From positions 124,001 through 188,000 of the forward strand of contig JASCOH010000007.1 of assembly GCA_029959295.1 (NCBI GenBank): a stretch of DNA of 64,000 bases, read 5' to 3'. Position numbers and translations under genes: made by a program. Under the pieces are notes generated by a model, which searched no databases, had not been told where the DNA came from, and saw nothing but the letters and a program-made list of their open reading frames with translations. Positions within the stretch are counted from its first letter, which is position 1; every line of letters starts with the position of its first letter. Below are positions 1 through 9,078 of the stretch, piece after piece. The stretch comes from Flavobacteriaceae bacterium PS02334 (GTDB lineage Bacteria > Bacteroidota > Bacteroidia > Flavobacteriales > Flavobacteriaceae).

Positions 1-125
1 AGGCACTTCAGCATTTTTTAAAAATGGATCGAATTTTCAAAACTGATTATTTCTTTGAAAAGTATGAAAAACAAGCCAGAGAAAATCTCAAAAAAGAGCT
101 TGAAATTCTACTAAATAATCGTTAA
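1..125 (+). CDS. C-terminal fragment of an unidentified protein
   Basis: An open frame runs from the window edge to a TAA at 123-125, giving about 40 residues. They are rich in Lys and Glu (KYEKQARENLKKELEILL) and look like an amphipathic C-terminal helix. The start lies outside the window, and I do not recognise the family from this fragment. The ATG at 24 could begin a very short ORF, but the frame is open upstream of it, so a longer gene is more likely. It ends about 40 bp before the pepT promoter, so it is probably a separate transcript. Confidence 0.5.
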   Translation, partial: ALQHFLKMDRIFKTDYFFEKYEKQARENLKKELEILLNNR

Positions 126-163
126 AGATTCCTTTTGAAATTAGAGAAAAGTCAAATAAATCG

Positions 164-171
164 TAACTTTG
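164..171 (+). promoter_or_regulatory. Probable pepT promoter -7 box
   Basis: TAACTTTG matches the Bacteroidota -7 consensus TAnnTTTG and lies 25 bp before the pepT ATG. A TTG at 135-137 is the nearest -33 candidate, but its 26-bp spacing is longer than usual. Confidence 0.5.
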
Positions 172-195
172 TTTTTCTATTCTTAAAAGAAAATT

Positions 196-1437
196 ATGCA
201 ACATATTATTGACCGTTTTATCAGTTATGTGACGATTGATACGGAATCTGACGCAAGTTCAAATACAACTCCAAGTACTGAAAAACAATGGGATTTGGCC
301 AATAAATTGGTTGAAGAACTAAAGCAAATCGGTTTACAAGAAGTTACAATCGACGAGAATGCTTATATCATGGCAACACTTCCAAGCAATGTGGATCATG
401 AAGTCCCGACTATCGGATTTGTTTCTCACTTCGACACAACGCCTGATTTTACGGGAGCTAACATCAAACCACAAATCGTAAAAAATTATGACGGAGGCGA
501 TATCATTCTAAATGCAGCGCAAAATATCGTTCTTTCTCCAAAATATTTCGAAGATTTATTGCAATATAAAGGACAGACAATCATCACGACTGACGGAACA
601 ACGCTTCTTGGCGCAGATGACAAAGCCGGAATTACAGAGATTGTTACTGCAATGGAATTCTTGATTAACAATGCTGAAATCAAACACGGAAAAATCAGAA
701 TTGGCTTTACTCCAGATGAAGAAATTGGCCGTGGCGCTCATAAATTTGACGTAGTTAAATTCGCTGCAGATTGGGCTTATACTATGGATGGAAGCCAAAT
801 CGGTGAATTAGAATACGAAAATTTCAACGCGGCCGGAGCGAAAATTACCTTCAAAGGAAAAAGCGTTCATCCCGGTTATGCAAAAGGAAAAATGATCAAC
901 TCAATGTTGATTGCCAATAAATTTATCTCGAAATTACCCAAAGACGAAGTTCCAGAAAACACTAAAGGTTACGAAGGATTTTTCCACGTTCACCATTTGA
1001 ATGGAACCATCGAGGAAACGGTTTTAGAATTAATCATTCGTGATCACGACAAGAAAAAATTCAAGAAGAGAAAGAAACTTATTGAGAAAATTACAAAGAA
1101 AATCAACAAGAAGTTCGCAAAACAATTTGGAGAAGATATTGCAATTGCTGAAATTAAAGATCAGTATTACAATATGAAAGAAAAAGTGGAACCTGTAATG
1201 CATATCGTTGATATTGCTGAAGAAGCGATGAAGCAACTAGGAATCAAGCCGTTAATCAAGCCGATTCGTGGTGGAACTGATGGTTGCCAATTGTCATACA
1301 TGGGACTGCCTTGTCCAAATATTTTTGCAGGAGGACATAATTTCCATGGAAAATATGAGTATGTTCCTGTGGAAAGCATGCAGAAAGCAGTAGAAGTTAT
1401 TGTGAAAATTGCTGAATTGACTGCAAAGAAAAAGTAA
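196..1437 (+). CDS. pepT: Peptidase T (tripeptide aminopeptidase)
   Basis: This is a cytoplasmic zinc aminopeptidase of the M20 family that removes the N-terminal residue from tripeptides. Its 413 residues match the usual PepT length of about 410. The metal and catalytic residues are visible: H78-x-D80 in [10 protein letters not shown], the bridging Asp141 in [10 protein letters not shown], the acid pair E175/E176 in [10 protein letters not shown], Asp198 in [15 protein letters not shown], and the C-terminal His in [15 protein letters not shown]. The lid domain falls roughly at residues 210-320. The gene has its own TAnnTTTG box and ends in a strong bidirectional terminator shared with yajC, so it is monocistronic. 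Family assignment is secure. Confidence 0.96.
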   Translation: MQHIIDRFISYVTIDTESDASSNTTPSTEKQWDLANKLVEELKQIGLQEVTIDENAYIMATLPSNVDHEVPTIGFVSHFDTTPDFTGANIKPQIVKNYDGGDIILNAAQNIVLSPKYFEDLLQYKGQTIITTDGTTLLGADDKAGITEIVTAMEFLINNAEIKHGKIRIGFTPDEEIGRGAHKFDVVKFAADWAYTMDGSQIGELEYENFNAAGAKITFKGKSVHPGYAKGKMINSMLIANKFISKLPKDEVPENTKGYEGFFHVHHLNGTIEETVLELIIRDHDKKKFKKRKKLIEKITKKINKKFAKQFGEDIAIAEIKDQYYNMKEKVEPVMHIVDIAEEAMKQLGIKPLIKPIRGGTDGCQLSYMGLPCPNIFAGGHNFHGKYEYVPVESMQKAVEVIVKIAELTAKKK

Positions 1438-1454
1438 TCTAAAAAGTCATAAAT

Positions 1455-1489
1455 AAAAAATGCCTCAATTACTTGAGGCATTTTTTTTA
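1455..1489. terminator. Bidirectional terminator between pepT and yajC
   Basis: An A-run, TGCCTCAA, loop TTAC, TTGAGGCA and a run of eight T form a perfect 8-bp stem flanked by A and T tracts. It therefore works for pepT on the plus strand and yajC on the minus strand. Confidence 0.9.
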
Positions 1490-1504
1490 TGAATTGAATT
1501 CTAA

Positions 1505-1789
1505 CTATTTAGTTACGACAGGCGTATTCAACTGTTTGCTTAATTCTAAAGAAATTGCAGAACGCTCCATTTTTAATTTTCCTGACATTGTTTCCAGAAC
1601 GATTGTTCTCTCAGCAAGTTCAGCAATTTTTCCGTGAAGACCGCTTTTCGTAATTACTTTGTCACCAACTTTTAAAGCCGTTTCAAATTCTTTTTCAGCT
1701 TTCGCTCTTTTTTGCTGCGGACGGATCATGAAAAAGTACATAACCACGAACATCGCTCCGAATAATAAAATATTTCCGTATTGTTCCAT
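1505..1789 (-). CDS. yajC: Preprotein translocase subunit YajC
   Basis: This is a small inner-membrane accessory subunit of the Sec translocon that associates with SecDF. The 94-residue protein has one N-terminal transmembrane segment (about residues 5-22), the family signature FMIRPQQKRAKAEKEF directly after it, and a cytoplasmic SH3-like tail (KVGDKVITKSGLHGKIAEL). It starts 5 bp after the stop of the DUF1573 lipoprotein gene and is the last gene of the nusB-DUF1573-yajC group, which points to co-transcription. Confidence 0.95.
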   Translation of the reverse strand: MEQYGNILLFGAMFVVMYFFMIRPQQKRAKAEKEFETALKVGDKVITKSGLHGKIAELAERTIVLETMSGKLKMERSAISLELSKQLNTPVVTK

Positions 1790-1794
1790 CTTAA

Positions 1795-2277
1795 TTATTT
1801 GGTAACACCAATTCCTGCTGGTTTTGGAGCTACACTTGCTTTAATTGTTAGTAATTCGTTTCCTGAAGCAGTATTTGCTGAAATGGTAACTGTTTTTTGC
1901 TGTTGTCCAGATTTTCCTGTAGAGTCAAAAGTAACTTTCATTGTGCTTTTTTCTCCTGGCTTGATTGGATCTTTTTTGTAATCAGGAACCGTGCAACCAC
2001 AGCTTCCTTTTGCGTCAGTAATCAGCAAATCAGATTTTCCTGTATTGGTAAAAGTAAAAATGTGTTCTACTTTGTCGCCTTGTTTGATATCTCCAAAATC
2101 AAATTCGCTTTCTTCAAAAGTCATTACAGGTGCTGTTTCAGACGCTTCATTTGGAGAAGTTTCAGTAGTAGTTGTTGTAGTTTCAGTAGTCGCTCCTTCT
2201 TGTGGCGCTTTTTCTTTGCAAGAAACGGTCATTACTAGCGACGCAATTGCTAGAAAACCAATAGTTTTTTTAATCAT
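1795..2277 (-). CDS. DUF1573 domain lipoprotein
   Basis: The 160-residue protein begins with a lipoprotein signal; the lipobox VMTVSC places the lipidated Cys at residue 20. A Thr/Glu-rich linker (about 25-50) follows, then a DUF1573 domain (about 55-155) with the typical pattern EFDFGDIKQGDKVEHIFTF, then GSCGCTVPD and KGEKST-like strands. This is an ASPM/SPD-2/Hydin-type immunoglobulin-like fold common in Bacteroidota envelopes. The family's molecular role is not known. The gene sits between nusB (16 bp upstream) and yajC (5 bp downstream), so an envelope or secretion-linked housekeeping role is plausible but inferred. Confidence 0.88.
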   Translation of the reverse strand: MIKKTIGFLAIASLVMTVSCKEKAPQEGATTETTTTTTETSPNEASETAPVMTFEESEFDFGDIKQGDKVEHIFTFTNTGKSDLLITDAKGSCGCTVPDYKKDPIKPGEKSTMKVTFDSTGKSGQQQKTVTISANTASGNELLTIKASVAPKPAGIGVTK

Positions 2278-2293
2278 AATTCAATATTTGAGT

Positions 2294-3235
2294 TTACATT
2301 AAGCCTCTTCCAGCTTTATTTAATTTACCACTAACTTGAAAATCTTTGATAAGATTATCTAAAATTCCGTTGATAAAAATACTACTTTTTGGAGTAGAAT
2401 ATTCTTTTGCGATTTCTAAATATTCGTTAATAGTCACTTTCACAGGAATCGACGGAAATTTCAAGAATTCACAAATTGCCATTTTCAAGACAATCGTATC
2501 AATTTCTGCAATTCTATCTGAGTCCCAGTTTGGTGTTTTATCAATAAATTCTTTCGCCAATTCTGGTTCGTTCAAAACCGTTTTTCTAAATAAATCTCTG
2601 GCAAAATCTTTATCGTCTGAATCTTTAAAAACTCTTGGGACTAGAAAATCTTCATCAGTAGATTTTATCGCTTTCAATTGCTTAACAATGTGCGTATTTA
2701 CCAAAGGTATATCGTCAACCCAAGTCAATTTGTTATCTTCCAGATATTCATAAAGCTTTTCATTCGGAGCAATTAATTCGAAGAAAATGTCGCTAATAAA
2801 CTCTTTGTCTTCTTCAAAAGTATTGACATCGTTGTGCATGTATTTTTGATAAAGCTCGCTATTTTTAATTTCGTTTAACAAAATTAAAATATATTCTTCA
2901 TGCAAGTGCCAAGCATCCACTTTACGATTTTCAAGGGCAATACTAATTGAATTGCTCTCAGCCAAAAGCTGTAAAACGGCATTATTGATGAATTTTTTGT
3001 TGGGATTGCGCTCTGCAGGAGTTGCAAGATGCTTTTTGCTTGATTTATCTAAGAAATCTTCTTCTTTATTTCTGATTTCCATCAGTGAAGACAGCATTGT
3101 AAGGTATAAATCTTGAATGTTTTCGATGCTATAAAAAAGAAACTTCTCTTCTTTTTCTAGGTTATCGGAATTGTTTTGATGCATGGCATACACCGACTGC
3201 ATTACTTTAACACGAATATGTCTTCTGTTTAACAC
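2294..3235 (-). CDS. nusB: Transcription antitermination factor NusB, long form
   Basis: NusB binds boxA RNA together with NusE/S10 and promotes rRNA transcription antitermination. The conserved all-helical NusB domain is in the C-terminal half (about residues 180-300), with signatures such as DRIAEIDTIVLKMAICEFL and PVKVTINEYLEIAKEYSTP plus FINGILDNL. The protein has 313 residues, about twice the E. coli length. The extra N-terminal helical half (MLNRRHIRVKVMQSVYAMHQ start) is typical of Bacteroidota NusB. It is first in a three-gene unit with the DUF1573 lipoprotein and yajC. A TATTTTTG box on the minus strand (3289-3296) lies about 54 bp upstream. Confidence 0.92.
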   Translation of the reverse strand: MLNRRHIRVKVMQSVYAMHQNNSDNLEKEEKFLFYSIENIQDLYLTMLSSLMEIRNKEEDFLDKSSKKHLATPAERNPNKKFINNAVLQLLAESNSISIALENRKVDAWHLHEEYILILLNEIKNSELYQKYMHNDVNTFEEDKEFISDIFFELIAPNEKLYEYLEDNKLTWVDDIPLVNTHIVKQLKAIKSTDEDFLVPRVFKDSDDKDFARDLFRKTVLNEPELAKEFIDKTPNWDSDRIAEIDTIVLKMAICEFLKFPSIPVKVTINEYLEIAKEYSTPKSSIFINGILDNLIKDFQVSGKLNKAGRGLM

Positions 3236-3259
3236 CTTGTAAGAACTTTAAAAAATTAA

Positions 3260-3296
3260 CAAAGCGAAAGAGGTTTTCTTTCGCTTTGCAAAAATA
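3260..3296 (-). promoter_or_regulatory. Hairpin abutting the nusB promoter box
   Basis: A perfect 12-bp inverted repeat (CAAAGCGAAAGA at 3260-3271 and its complement at 3277-3288, 5-nt loop) lies between the dehydrogenase stop and nusB. Reading leftward it is followed by an AT-rich tract, so it probably terminates the dehydrogenase transcript. A minus-strand TATTTTTG box (3289-3296) directly abuts it, so the terminator overlaps the likely nusB transcription start. Confidence 0.6.
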
Positions 3297-3322
3297 AGAA
3301 TTATATTGGAATCTCTAAATTA

Positions 3323-4426
3323 TTATTTAGCGTTTTCTCTTTTTCTATCATCCACACGTTTTTGCGCGATTGATAAGGCTGCTTGATGCGTTGTCACACC
3401 GTTTTCTTCAGCAAATCCAAAAATCTCTAAAGTCGTGTTATAGATATTTTCAGTTCTTCTTAAAGCTTCAGCGCTATCATAACCTACAATTTCAGCATAA
3501 ACATTGATAATTCCACCAGCATTAATCAAGAAATCTGGAGCATAAAGGATGCCTTTTTCTTTCAAGATTCTTCCGTGAACTTCTTCGTTTGCCAATTGGT
3601 TGTTTGCAGCGCCCGCAATAACTTTTGCTTTGATTTTGTTGATTGTTTCATCATTAATCGTAGCTCCAAGCGCACATGGCGCATAAATATCAACATCAGC
3701 GCTGTAAATATCGCTTCCAGTAAAAATTTGAGCGCCGTATTTAGCATTGATTTCGTGCAATCTAGCTTCGTTGATATCAGTAATTTGAACCAAAGCACCT
3801 TCTTCTGTAAGATGTTTGATCAACGTTTCACCAACATTTCCAGTTCCTTGAACCAAAACTTTTTTACCGCTTAAATTGTCCGTACCAAATTGGTATTTCG
3901 CAGCCGCTTTCATTCCCATGTAAACGCCATAAGCAGTTACAGGAGAAGGATTTCCAGAACCACCTCTTGATTGAGAAATTCCAGTAACGTAAGGTGTCAC
4001 GTCTCTGATCAAATCCATGTCAGCTGTTGTCGTACCTACATCTTCTGCAGTGATATATTTTCCGCTTAAAGAATTTATATATTGACCAAATTTGGTAATC
4101 ATTTCAGGAGTTTTATCCACTTTTGAATCTCCGATAATGACAGCTTTACCACCACCCAGATTCAATCCAGAAATAGCAGACTTGAATGTCATACCGCGAG
4201 AAAGTCTCAAAACGTCATTTAAAGCTTCCCATTCGTTGGCATATTTCCACATTCTTGTTCCGCCTAAAGCAGGTCCTAAAACTGTGTTATGAATACCAAT
4301 TATTGCTTTCAAACCAGTATCTTTGTCATTGCAAAATACGATTTGTTCGTGATTATCGAAGGACAATTGACCAAAAACCGGGTCGATCTTGTGAAGCTCA
4401 CTTGCCTTTACTACTTCTGTTATCAT
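3323..4426 (-). CDS. Leu/Phe/Val dehydrogenase (Glu/Leu/Phe/Val dehydrogenase family)
   Basis: This enzyme catalyses NAD(P)-dependent oxidative deamination of branched-chain or hydrophobic amino acids to 2-oxo acids. The 367 residues match amino-acid dehydrogenases of the leucine dehydrogenase type. The N-terminal catalytic domain carries the glycine-rich segment with the active-site Lys (LNLGGGKAVIIGD), preceded by GPALGGTRMW. The C-terminal Rossmann domain has VLVQGTGNVGETL and, later, VIAGAANNQLA and FLINAGGIINV. The gene appears monocistronic, with a TAATTTTG box upstream on its strand. In Flavobacterium it could supply branched-chain precursors for iso-fatty acids; substrate preference cannot be read from the sequence. 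Confidence 0.92.
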   Translation of the reverse strand: MITEVVKASELHKIDPVFGQLSFDNHEQIVFCNDKDTGLKAIIGIHNTVLGPALGGTRMWKYANEWEALNDVLRLSRGMTFKSAISGLNLGGGKAVIIGDSKVDKTPEMITKFGQYINSLSGKYITAEDVGTTTADMDLIRDVTPYVTGISQSRGGSGNPSPVTAYGVYMGMKAAAKYQFGTDNLSGKKVLVQGTGNVGETLIKHLTEEGALVQITDINEARLHEINAKYGAQIFTGSDIYSADVDIYAPCALGATINDETINKIKAKVIAGAANNQLANEEVHGRILKEKGILYAPDFLINAGGIINVYAEIVGYDSAEALRRTENIYNTTLEIFGFAEENGVTTHQAALSIAQKRVDDRKRENAK

Positions 4427-4474
4427 AGTATTTTTTTTGTTTGATTAAATTATGATTTCATCAAAAAGATAACG

Positions 4475-4505
4475 CAAAATTAAGGTTTAATTCAAAACTT
4501 TGCAA
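4475..4505 (-). promoter_or_regulatory. Promoter of the amino-acid dehydrogenase gene
   Basis: On the minus strand, TAATTTTG (4475-4482) matches TAnnTTTG, and a TTG (4503-4505) lies 20 bp upstream of it, a good match to the Flavobacterium -33/-7 arrangement. Confidence 0.6.
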
Positions 4506-4629
4506 CGGAATTAACGATTTTTAATAATATAATAATGAACTTTGTAATTTACAAGTTATTACATAAAAACATAATTCGCTAAAATTAACTTAAAAAACAA
4601 GATTATTTTTCATAATTTTTAAAATAACA

Positions 4630-6378
4630 ATGAAAGAACTTCAATATTTAAACAAATATTTCACTAAATATAAATACCATTTTTTACTCGGAATCATTAC
4701 CACGATCATTGCCCAGATTTTTTCTCTTTATACGCCAAAACTAATCGGAGAATCAATTAACGCTTTGAATAGCGATAGTCTTGATGGAGAAACGATAAAA
4801 AAACTATTGCTTGAAAACATTTTGTGGGTTCTTGCAACTACTTTAATTGCGGGAATTTTGACCTTTTTAATGCGTCAAACTCTGATCGTAATGTCACGCT
4901 ACGTTGAATTCGACTTAAAAAACGAAGTCTTCCGCCAATATGAAAACCTATCTCAAAACTTCTACAAAAGAAATAGAACTGGAGATTTGATGAACAGAAT
5001 CAGTGAAGATGTCGGAAAAGTCAGAATGTATGTCGGTCCGGCGGTAATGTATACCTTAAATACGTTTATACGCTTTGCGGTTGTAGTTACTCAGATGTAT
5101 ATTATTTCGCCAAAACTTACCTTATATACGTTGCTTCCATTGCCGATATTATCCTACTTGATTTTTAAATTAAGTAATGAAATTAACATCAGAAGCGGTA
5201 TTTTCCAGCAGAATCTTTCGCAATTGTCAAGCTTTACGCAAGAAATATTTTCTGGAATCAGAGTTATAAAAGCGTACAGTTTAGAAAACAAATCACACGG
5301 AGAATTCTCAGAATTGTCTGAAGAAAGCCGTGACAAAAGCATGAAACTTGCAAAAACCAATGCGCTTTTCGGTCCGTTGATGATTTTATTAATTGGATTG
5401 AGCAACTTGGTCGTGATTTATGTTGGAGGAATAATGTACATCAATGGTTCTATAAAAAGTATTGGCGTAATTGCCGAGTTTATTTTATACGTAAATATGC
5501 TTACTTGGCCTGTAGCTTCATTAGGCTGGGTTTCTTCAATGATTCAGGAAGCAGAAGCTTCTCAAAAAAGAATCAATGAATTCTTGAAAATTGAACCAGA
5601 AATCAAAAATAAAGCTTCAGAAACTTCTGTGATAAACGGCAAGATTACGTTCAAGCACGTAAGTTTTATCTATGAAGACACAAATATTACAGCTTTAAAC
5701 AATATAAGTTTTACAGTAAATAAAGGAGAAACTTTGGCTATTCTTGGAAAAACTGGCTCTGGAAAATCAAGCATTCTAAGTTTAATCAGCCGTTTATATG
5801 ATATTAAGGACGGAGAAATCTCCATAGACGACCAGAACATAAAAGGATTGAATTTGCACGATGTTCGCGAAAGCATTGCAGTTGTGCCACAAGATGCTTT
5901 TCTATTTTCAGATTCTATTAAAAATAATATTAAATTCGGAAAAGAAAACGCAACTGATGAAGAAGTAATTGAAGCTGCTAAAAAAGCGGTCGTTCACAAT
6001 AATATTATGGGTTTCAACCACCAATATGACACTGTAATTGGCGAACGCGGCATTACACTTTCTGGCGGACAAAAACAGCGCGTTTCTATTGCGAGAGCGA
6101 TTATCAAAGATTCCCGAATACTCTTGCTTGACGACTGTCTTTCAGCAGTTGACACTGAAACTGAAGAAGCAATTTTGAATAATTTATTAGAATTCTGCAA
6201 AGACAAAACTACAATTTTGGTCAGCCACAGAGTTTCTTCCGCTAAAAACGCAGACAAAATTATTATTTTAGATGACGGAAAAATCATACAGCAAGGCACT
6301 CACAATCAATTAGTAAACCAAGAAGGATATTACAAAGAACTTTATATCAAACAGCTTTCTGAAAAAGAAATGCCTTAA
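4630..6378 (+). CDS. ABC exporter, fused membrane and ATPase domains
   Basis: The 582-residue half-transporter has six predicted membrane spans in the first 310 residues, followed by an ATP-binding domain (about 335-570). The ATPase motifs are complete: Walker A ILGKTGSGKSS, Q-loop VVPQDAFLF, signature LSGGQKQR, Walker B ILLLDDCLSAVD and the switch His in LVSHRVSS. It should form a homodimer that exports a lipid, drug or peptide (MsbA/MdlB-like group); the substrate cannot be told. A PUR-domain protein follows 73 bp downstream. There is no peptidase C39 domain, so it is not an obvious bacteriocin exporter. Confidence 0.93.
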   Translation: MKELQYLNKYFTKYKYHFLLGIITTIIAQIFSLYTPKLIGESINALNSDSLDGETIKKLLLENILWVLATTLIAGILTFLMRQTLIVMSRYVEFDLKNEVFRQYENLSQNFYKRNRTGDLMNRISEDVGKVRMYVGPAVMYTLNTFIRFAVVVTQMYIISPKLTLYTLLPLPILSYLIFKLSNEINIRSGIFQQNLSQLSSFTQEIFSGIRVIKAYSLENKSHGEFSELSEESRDKSMKLAKTNALFGPLMILLIGLSNLVVIYVGGIMYINGSIKSIGVIAEFILYVNMLTWPVASLGWVSSMIQEAEASQKRINEFLKIEPEIKNKASETSVINGKITFKHVSFIYEDTNITALNNISFTVNKGETLAILGKTGSGKSSILSLISRLYDIKDGEISIDDQNIKGLNLHDVRESIAVVPQDAFLFSDSIKNNIKFGKENATDEEVIEAAKKAVVHNNIMGFNHQYDTVIGERGITLSGGQKQRVSIARAIIKDSRILLLDDCLSAVDTETEEAILNNLLEFCKDKTTILVSHRVSSAKNADKIIILDDGKIIQQGTHNQLVNQEGYYKELYIKQLSEKEMP

Positions 6379-6451
6379 ATGTTGCTTTATTCATCATTTT
6401 TTTAGATTTTTGGTTTCAACTTAACACACACTTTAAACCGAAAGAAAGATT

Positions 6452-6841
6452 ATGAGAGAAAATGAAATGTTAGAAAAAGAGGAAATTTTTTCTAAAGTAT
6501 TAAGAGCAGGAAGAAGAACTTATTTCTTTGATGTTAGAGCTACAAAAGCTGACGACTATTATATCACGATCACTGAAAGCAAAAAATTCACTGAGGAAGA
6601 TGGATCTTTTCATTTCAAAAAACATAAAATCTATCTCTATAAAGAAGATTTCGCCGCATTTACAGAAATTTTAGAAGAAATGACATCTTACGTTTTGAAC
6701 CACAAAGGCGAAGAAGTAATTTCAGAAAGACACCAAAAAGATTTCAAAAAAGAATATTTTTCTGAAAAACCTGAAGGCGAATTGGCATTGGCCAGCACGT
6801 CAACAGCAAGTTTTACAGATATTGATTTTGACGATATTTAA
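6452..6841 (+). CDS. PUR family DNA/RNA-binding protein (DUF3276)
   Basis: The 129-residue protein matches the bacterial PUR-alpha-like family (DUF3276), whose members bind single-stranded nucleic acids. The core runs from about residue 10 to 90. It contains EEIFSKVLRAGRRTYFFDVR, a second beta strand DYYITITESKK, and HFKKHKIYLYKEDFAAF leading into the helix that closes a PUR repeat. The tail is acidic and probably disordered (FTDIDFDDI). The gene lies 73 bp after the ABC transporter and ends at a strong terminator. Confidence 0.88.
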   Translation: MRENEMLEKEEIFSKVLRAGRRTYFFDVRATKADDYYITITESKKFTEEDGSFHFKKHKIYLYKEDFAAFTEILEEMTSYVLNHKGEEVISERHQKDFKKEYFSEKPEGELALASTSTASFTDIDFDDI

Positions 6842-6873
6842 AAATTTTGCTATAAGTTTTAGGCAATAAGCAT

Positions 6874-6908
6874 AAAGCCTGAAAGTCGAAAGATTTTCAG
6901 GCTTTTTT
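6874..6908 (+). terminator. Rho-independent terminator after the PUR protein gene
   Basis: AAAGCCTGAAA, loop, TTTTCAGGCTTT and a T tract form a stem of about 11 bp ending in T residues, 33 bp after the stop codon. Confidence 0.85.
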
Positions 6909-6939
6909 ATTTATATTTACACAAGCTAACTATTTTTCT

Positions 6940-8103
6940 ATGAGGAATTTATTAATCGCCTTTTCTATTATTTTCACAATCGCAAGTTGCAATCAAAATT
7001 TAAGAATTGAAAATAACAATTCTTTAAAAGATTCATTAATTGGCGAATGGGAACCTATAATTGAATTGGACAGCAATCAAGTTTTTATTGACATTTCTCC
7101 TCCACAAGGATTTTCATTTAAAAAAGATTCTATGGAGTTTTTCTTCGGACTATTAGACATCAAAAGGGATACTTCAAAGGGAATTAACACTATAAAATAC
7201 TTGGGCAACTTTAGAGAATACAAACTTGAGGAAAATGCTTTATTTACAAAAAATATAGAAAATAAAAAATGGGAAAAGCTTTGGAACATAAAACAAATAA
7301 GAAATGACACTTTATTTATTACCGAAAAAACGGGGCAACCTGGAAAGCTTAAACGTTTAAAACACAAAGATTCCTATAAAGATTTTGACCAGATAATTTA
7401 CGCAAGCACTGGTTGTTATGGCACTTGTCCCATTTTGAATGTTTCATTAGACAGAGACGGAAACGTGTTGTTTTATGGCGAAGCCTATATACAATCTATC
7501 GGCTTTTATAGTGGGAAAATTGAACAAAAATACACCGATTTTATTTTTAAGAAATTCGAGAGAGCAAATATAAATTCTTTGGAAAACCGTTACAGCGACG
7601 CAATTACTGACAGCCAAACAATTACAACAACATATTTAAAAGACGGGAAAATTATTAAATCAATTTTTGACTACGCAAGACAAGCTCCAAAAGAATTACT
7701 TTGGGCTTATGTACCAATTGCAAATATTTTCGATAGCCACAAACTTTTAAAAGTTGCTGAAAAAGAAGAATTGCTAAAAGTAAAATTATTAGATTTTTCT
7801 GTAGGTGAAAAAAAATTACAGCTATTAGAATCTGAAGGCTTCTATCTTTGGACGGAATTATTGAAAAGCAATAAAACAGAAACAAAATTTAAAGAAACTT
7901 ACAATCTGACTTTTCAAAATTTTAGACAAGGGAATGAAATCAATCAACCAAAATTAATATCAATCACTTCTGACGGACGCTATATCAAATTTAAGTCCAA
8001 AGAAAAAATAACTACTTATGATTTAGGTTATAATTTTATAGCTAAAAACTTCAAAAAATCTGATATAAAAGAAGTCGAAGAATACAAATCACCCGATTTT
8101 TAA
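6940..8103 (+). CDS. DUF6438 domain lipoprotein
   Basis: The 387-residue protein has a lipoprotein signal (IIFTIASC, Cys17). Residues about 30-140 form a beta-rich domain opening with DSLIGEWEPI, reminiscent of lipocalin-like stability domains. A DUF6438 domain follows at about 148-260, recognisable by the segment IIYASTGCYGTCPILNVSLD, whose paired cysteines are characteristic, and by FYSGKIEQKY. The remainder (about 265-387) is not recognised. Function is unknown. The gene overlaps the convergent CsaA-like gene by 15 bp at its 3' end. Confidence 0.75.
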   Translation: MRNLLIAFSIIFTIASCNQNLRIENNNSLKDSLIGEWEPIIELDSNQVFIDISPPQGFSFKKDSMEFFFGLLDIKRDTSKGINTIKYLGNFREYKLEENALFTKNIENKKWEKLWNIKQIRNDTLFITEKTGQPGKLKRLKHKDSYKDFDQIIYASTGCYGTCPILNVSLDRDGNVLFYGEAYIQSIGFYSGKIEQKYTDFIFKKFERANINSLENRYSDAITDSQTITTTYLKDGKIIKSIFDYARQAPKELLWAYVPIANIFDSHKLLKVAEKEELLKVKLLDFSVGEKKLQLLESEGFYLWTELLKSNKTETKFKETYNLTFQNFRQGNEINQPKLISITSDGRYIKFKSKEKITTYDLGYNFIAKNFKKSDIKEVEEYKSPDF

Positions 8104-8442
8104 ACCATTCTCAACTTTAAAATCTGGCGCCAATAAAATCACTTCGCCTTCCTCGCCTACTGCACCTAAAACCAAGCATTCGCTCATGAATTTGCCAATT
8201 TGTTTTTTTGGAAAATTTACGACAGAAACAATTTGTCTTCCTGCCAAATCTTCTTTTTTGTAGCGCTTTGTAATTTGAGCTGATGTTTTTCTGATTCCGA
8301 TTGCTGGCCCAAAATCGATTACTAATTGGTATGCGGGTTTTCTGGCTTCTGGAAAATCATTTGCTTCCAGAATAGTTCCGACGCGCATTTCGACTTTTTC
8401 AAATTCTGCCCAAGTCAAGTTATTTTCAGATTCTGGATTCAT
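8089..8442 (-). CDS. csaA: CsaA-like tRNA-binding domain protein
   Basis: The 117-residue protein consists of one tRNA-binding OB-fold domain (EMAP-II/Trbp111 type). Signatures are FEKVEMRVGTILEANDFPEA, IDFGPAIGIRKTSAQITKRY, SVVNFPKKQIGKFMSECLVL and ILLAPDFKVENGLKIG. CsaA has been described as a secretion chaperone and a structure-specific tRNA binder; which role applies here cannot be told. Its last 15 bp overlap the DUF6438 gene in the opposite orientation, so there is no room for a separate terminator between them. Confidence 0.92.
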   Translation of the reverse strand: MNPESENNLTWAEFEKVEMRVGTILEANDFPEARKPAYQLVIDFGPAIGIRKTSAQITKRYKKEDLAGRQIVSVVNFPKKQIGKFMSECLVLGAVGEEGEVILLAPDFKVENGLKIG

Positions 8443-8523
8443 TTTTTGAGTTTGATTATATATAAATCCAAAGTTCTAAAATTTCTGTTTATATTTAAAA
8501 CTTAAACGCAATTTTCACAAATT

Positions 8524-9078
8524 ATGTCAAATACGCCATCAAATATGTTGCCTCTCGGAACTTTAGCGCCACAATTCCGATTAAAAGACACAAACTCTAA
8601 TTTTCATTATTCCTTTGAAGATTTAAAAGGAAAGAAGGGAACTTTGGTTATTTTTATATGCAATCATTGTCCGTTTGTGATTCACGTTTTGCCCGAAATT
8701 TTGATGATTGCCAGCGATTATAAAGTGCAAGGCATCGGAATTATTTCTATCAGCAGTAATGACATTGAGAAATATCCGCAGGATAATCCCGAAATGATGT
8801 CGGAATTTGCTTTTAAGCACAGTTTTGATTTTCCTTATTTATATGATGAAAGCCAAGAAGTTGCTAAATCTTTTGATGCCGCATGTACGCCTGATTTTTA
8901 TCTTTTTGATTCCCAAGACAAATTATTTTACAGAGGACAATTAGATGATTCGCGCCCTGGAAACGGAATACCTTTAAGCGGAAGTGATTTGCGAAATGCC
9001 ATCGATGCCTTGGTTTACAACAGAAGTTTTCCTGAATTGCAAAAACCCAGTCTCGGCTGTAATATTAAGTGGAAATAA
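8524..9078 (+). CDS. Thioredoxin family protein (AhpC/TSA type)
   Basis: The 184-residue protein has a thioredoxin/peroxiredoxin-like fold with a redox-active C46-x-x-C49 in IFICNHCPFVIHVLPE. The opening GTLAPQFRLKDTN is typical of AhpC/TSA and TlpA-like proteins, and the cis-Pro region is ACTPDFYLFD. There is no signal peptide, so it is probably cytoplasmic. Members of this 'CNHCP' group are widespread, but their partners are not defined. The stop codon directly abuts the stop of the convergent gene at 9079. Confidence 0.88.
   Translation: MSNTPSNMLPLGTLAPQFRLKDTNSNFHYSFEDLKGKKGTLVIFICNHCPFVIHVLPEILMIASDYKVQGIGIISISSNDIEKYPQDNPEMMSEFAFKHSFDFPYLYDESQEVAKSFDAACTPDFYLFDSQDKLFYRGQLDDSRPGNGIPLSGSDLRNAIDALVYNRSFPELQKPSLGCNIKWK

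Noticed and set aside
4630-6378. Dedicated exporter for the bacteriocin-like peptide
   Set aside because: It lies 10 kb away, lacks a peptidase domain, and the precursor has a Sec signal peptide.
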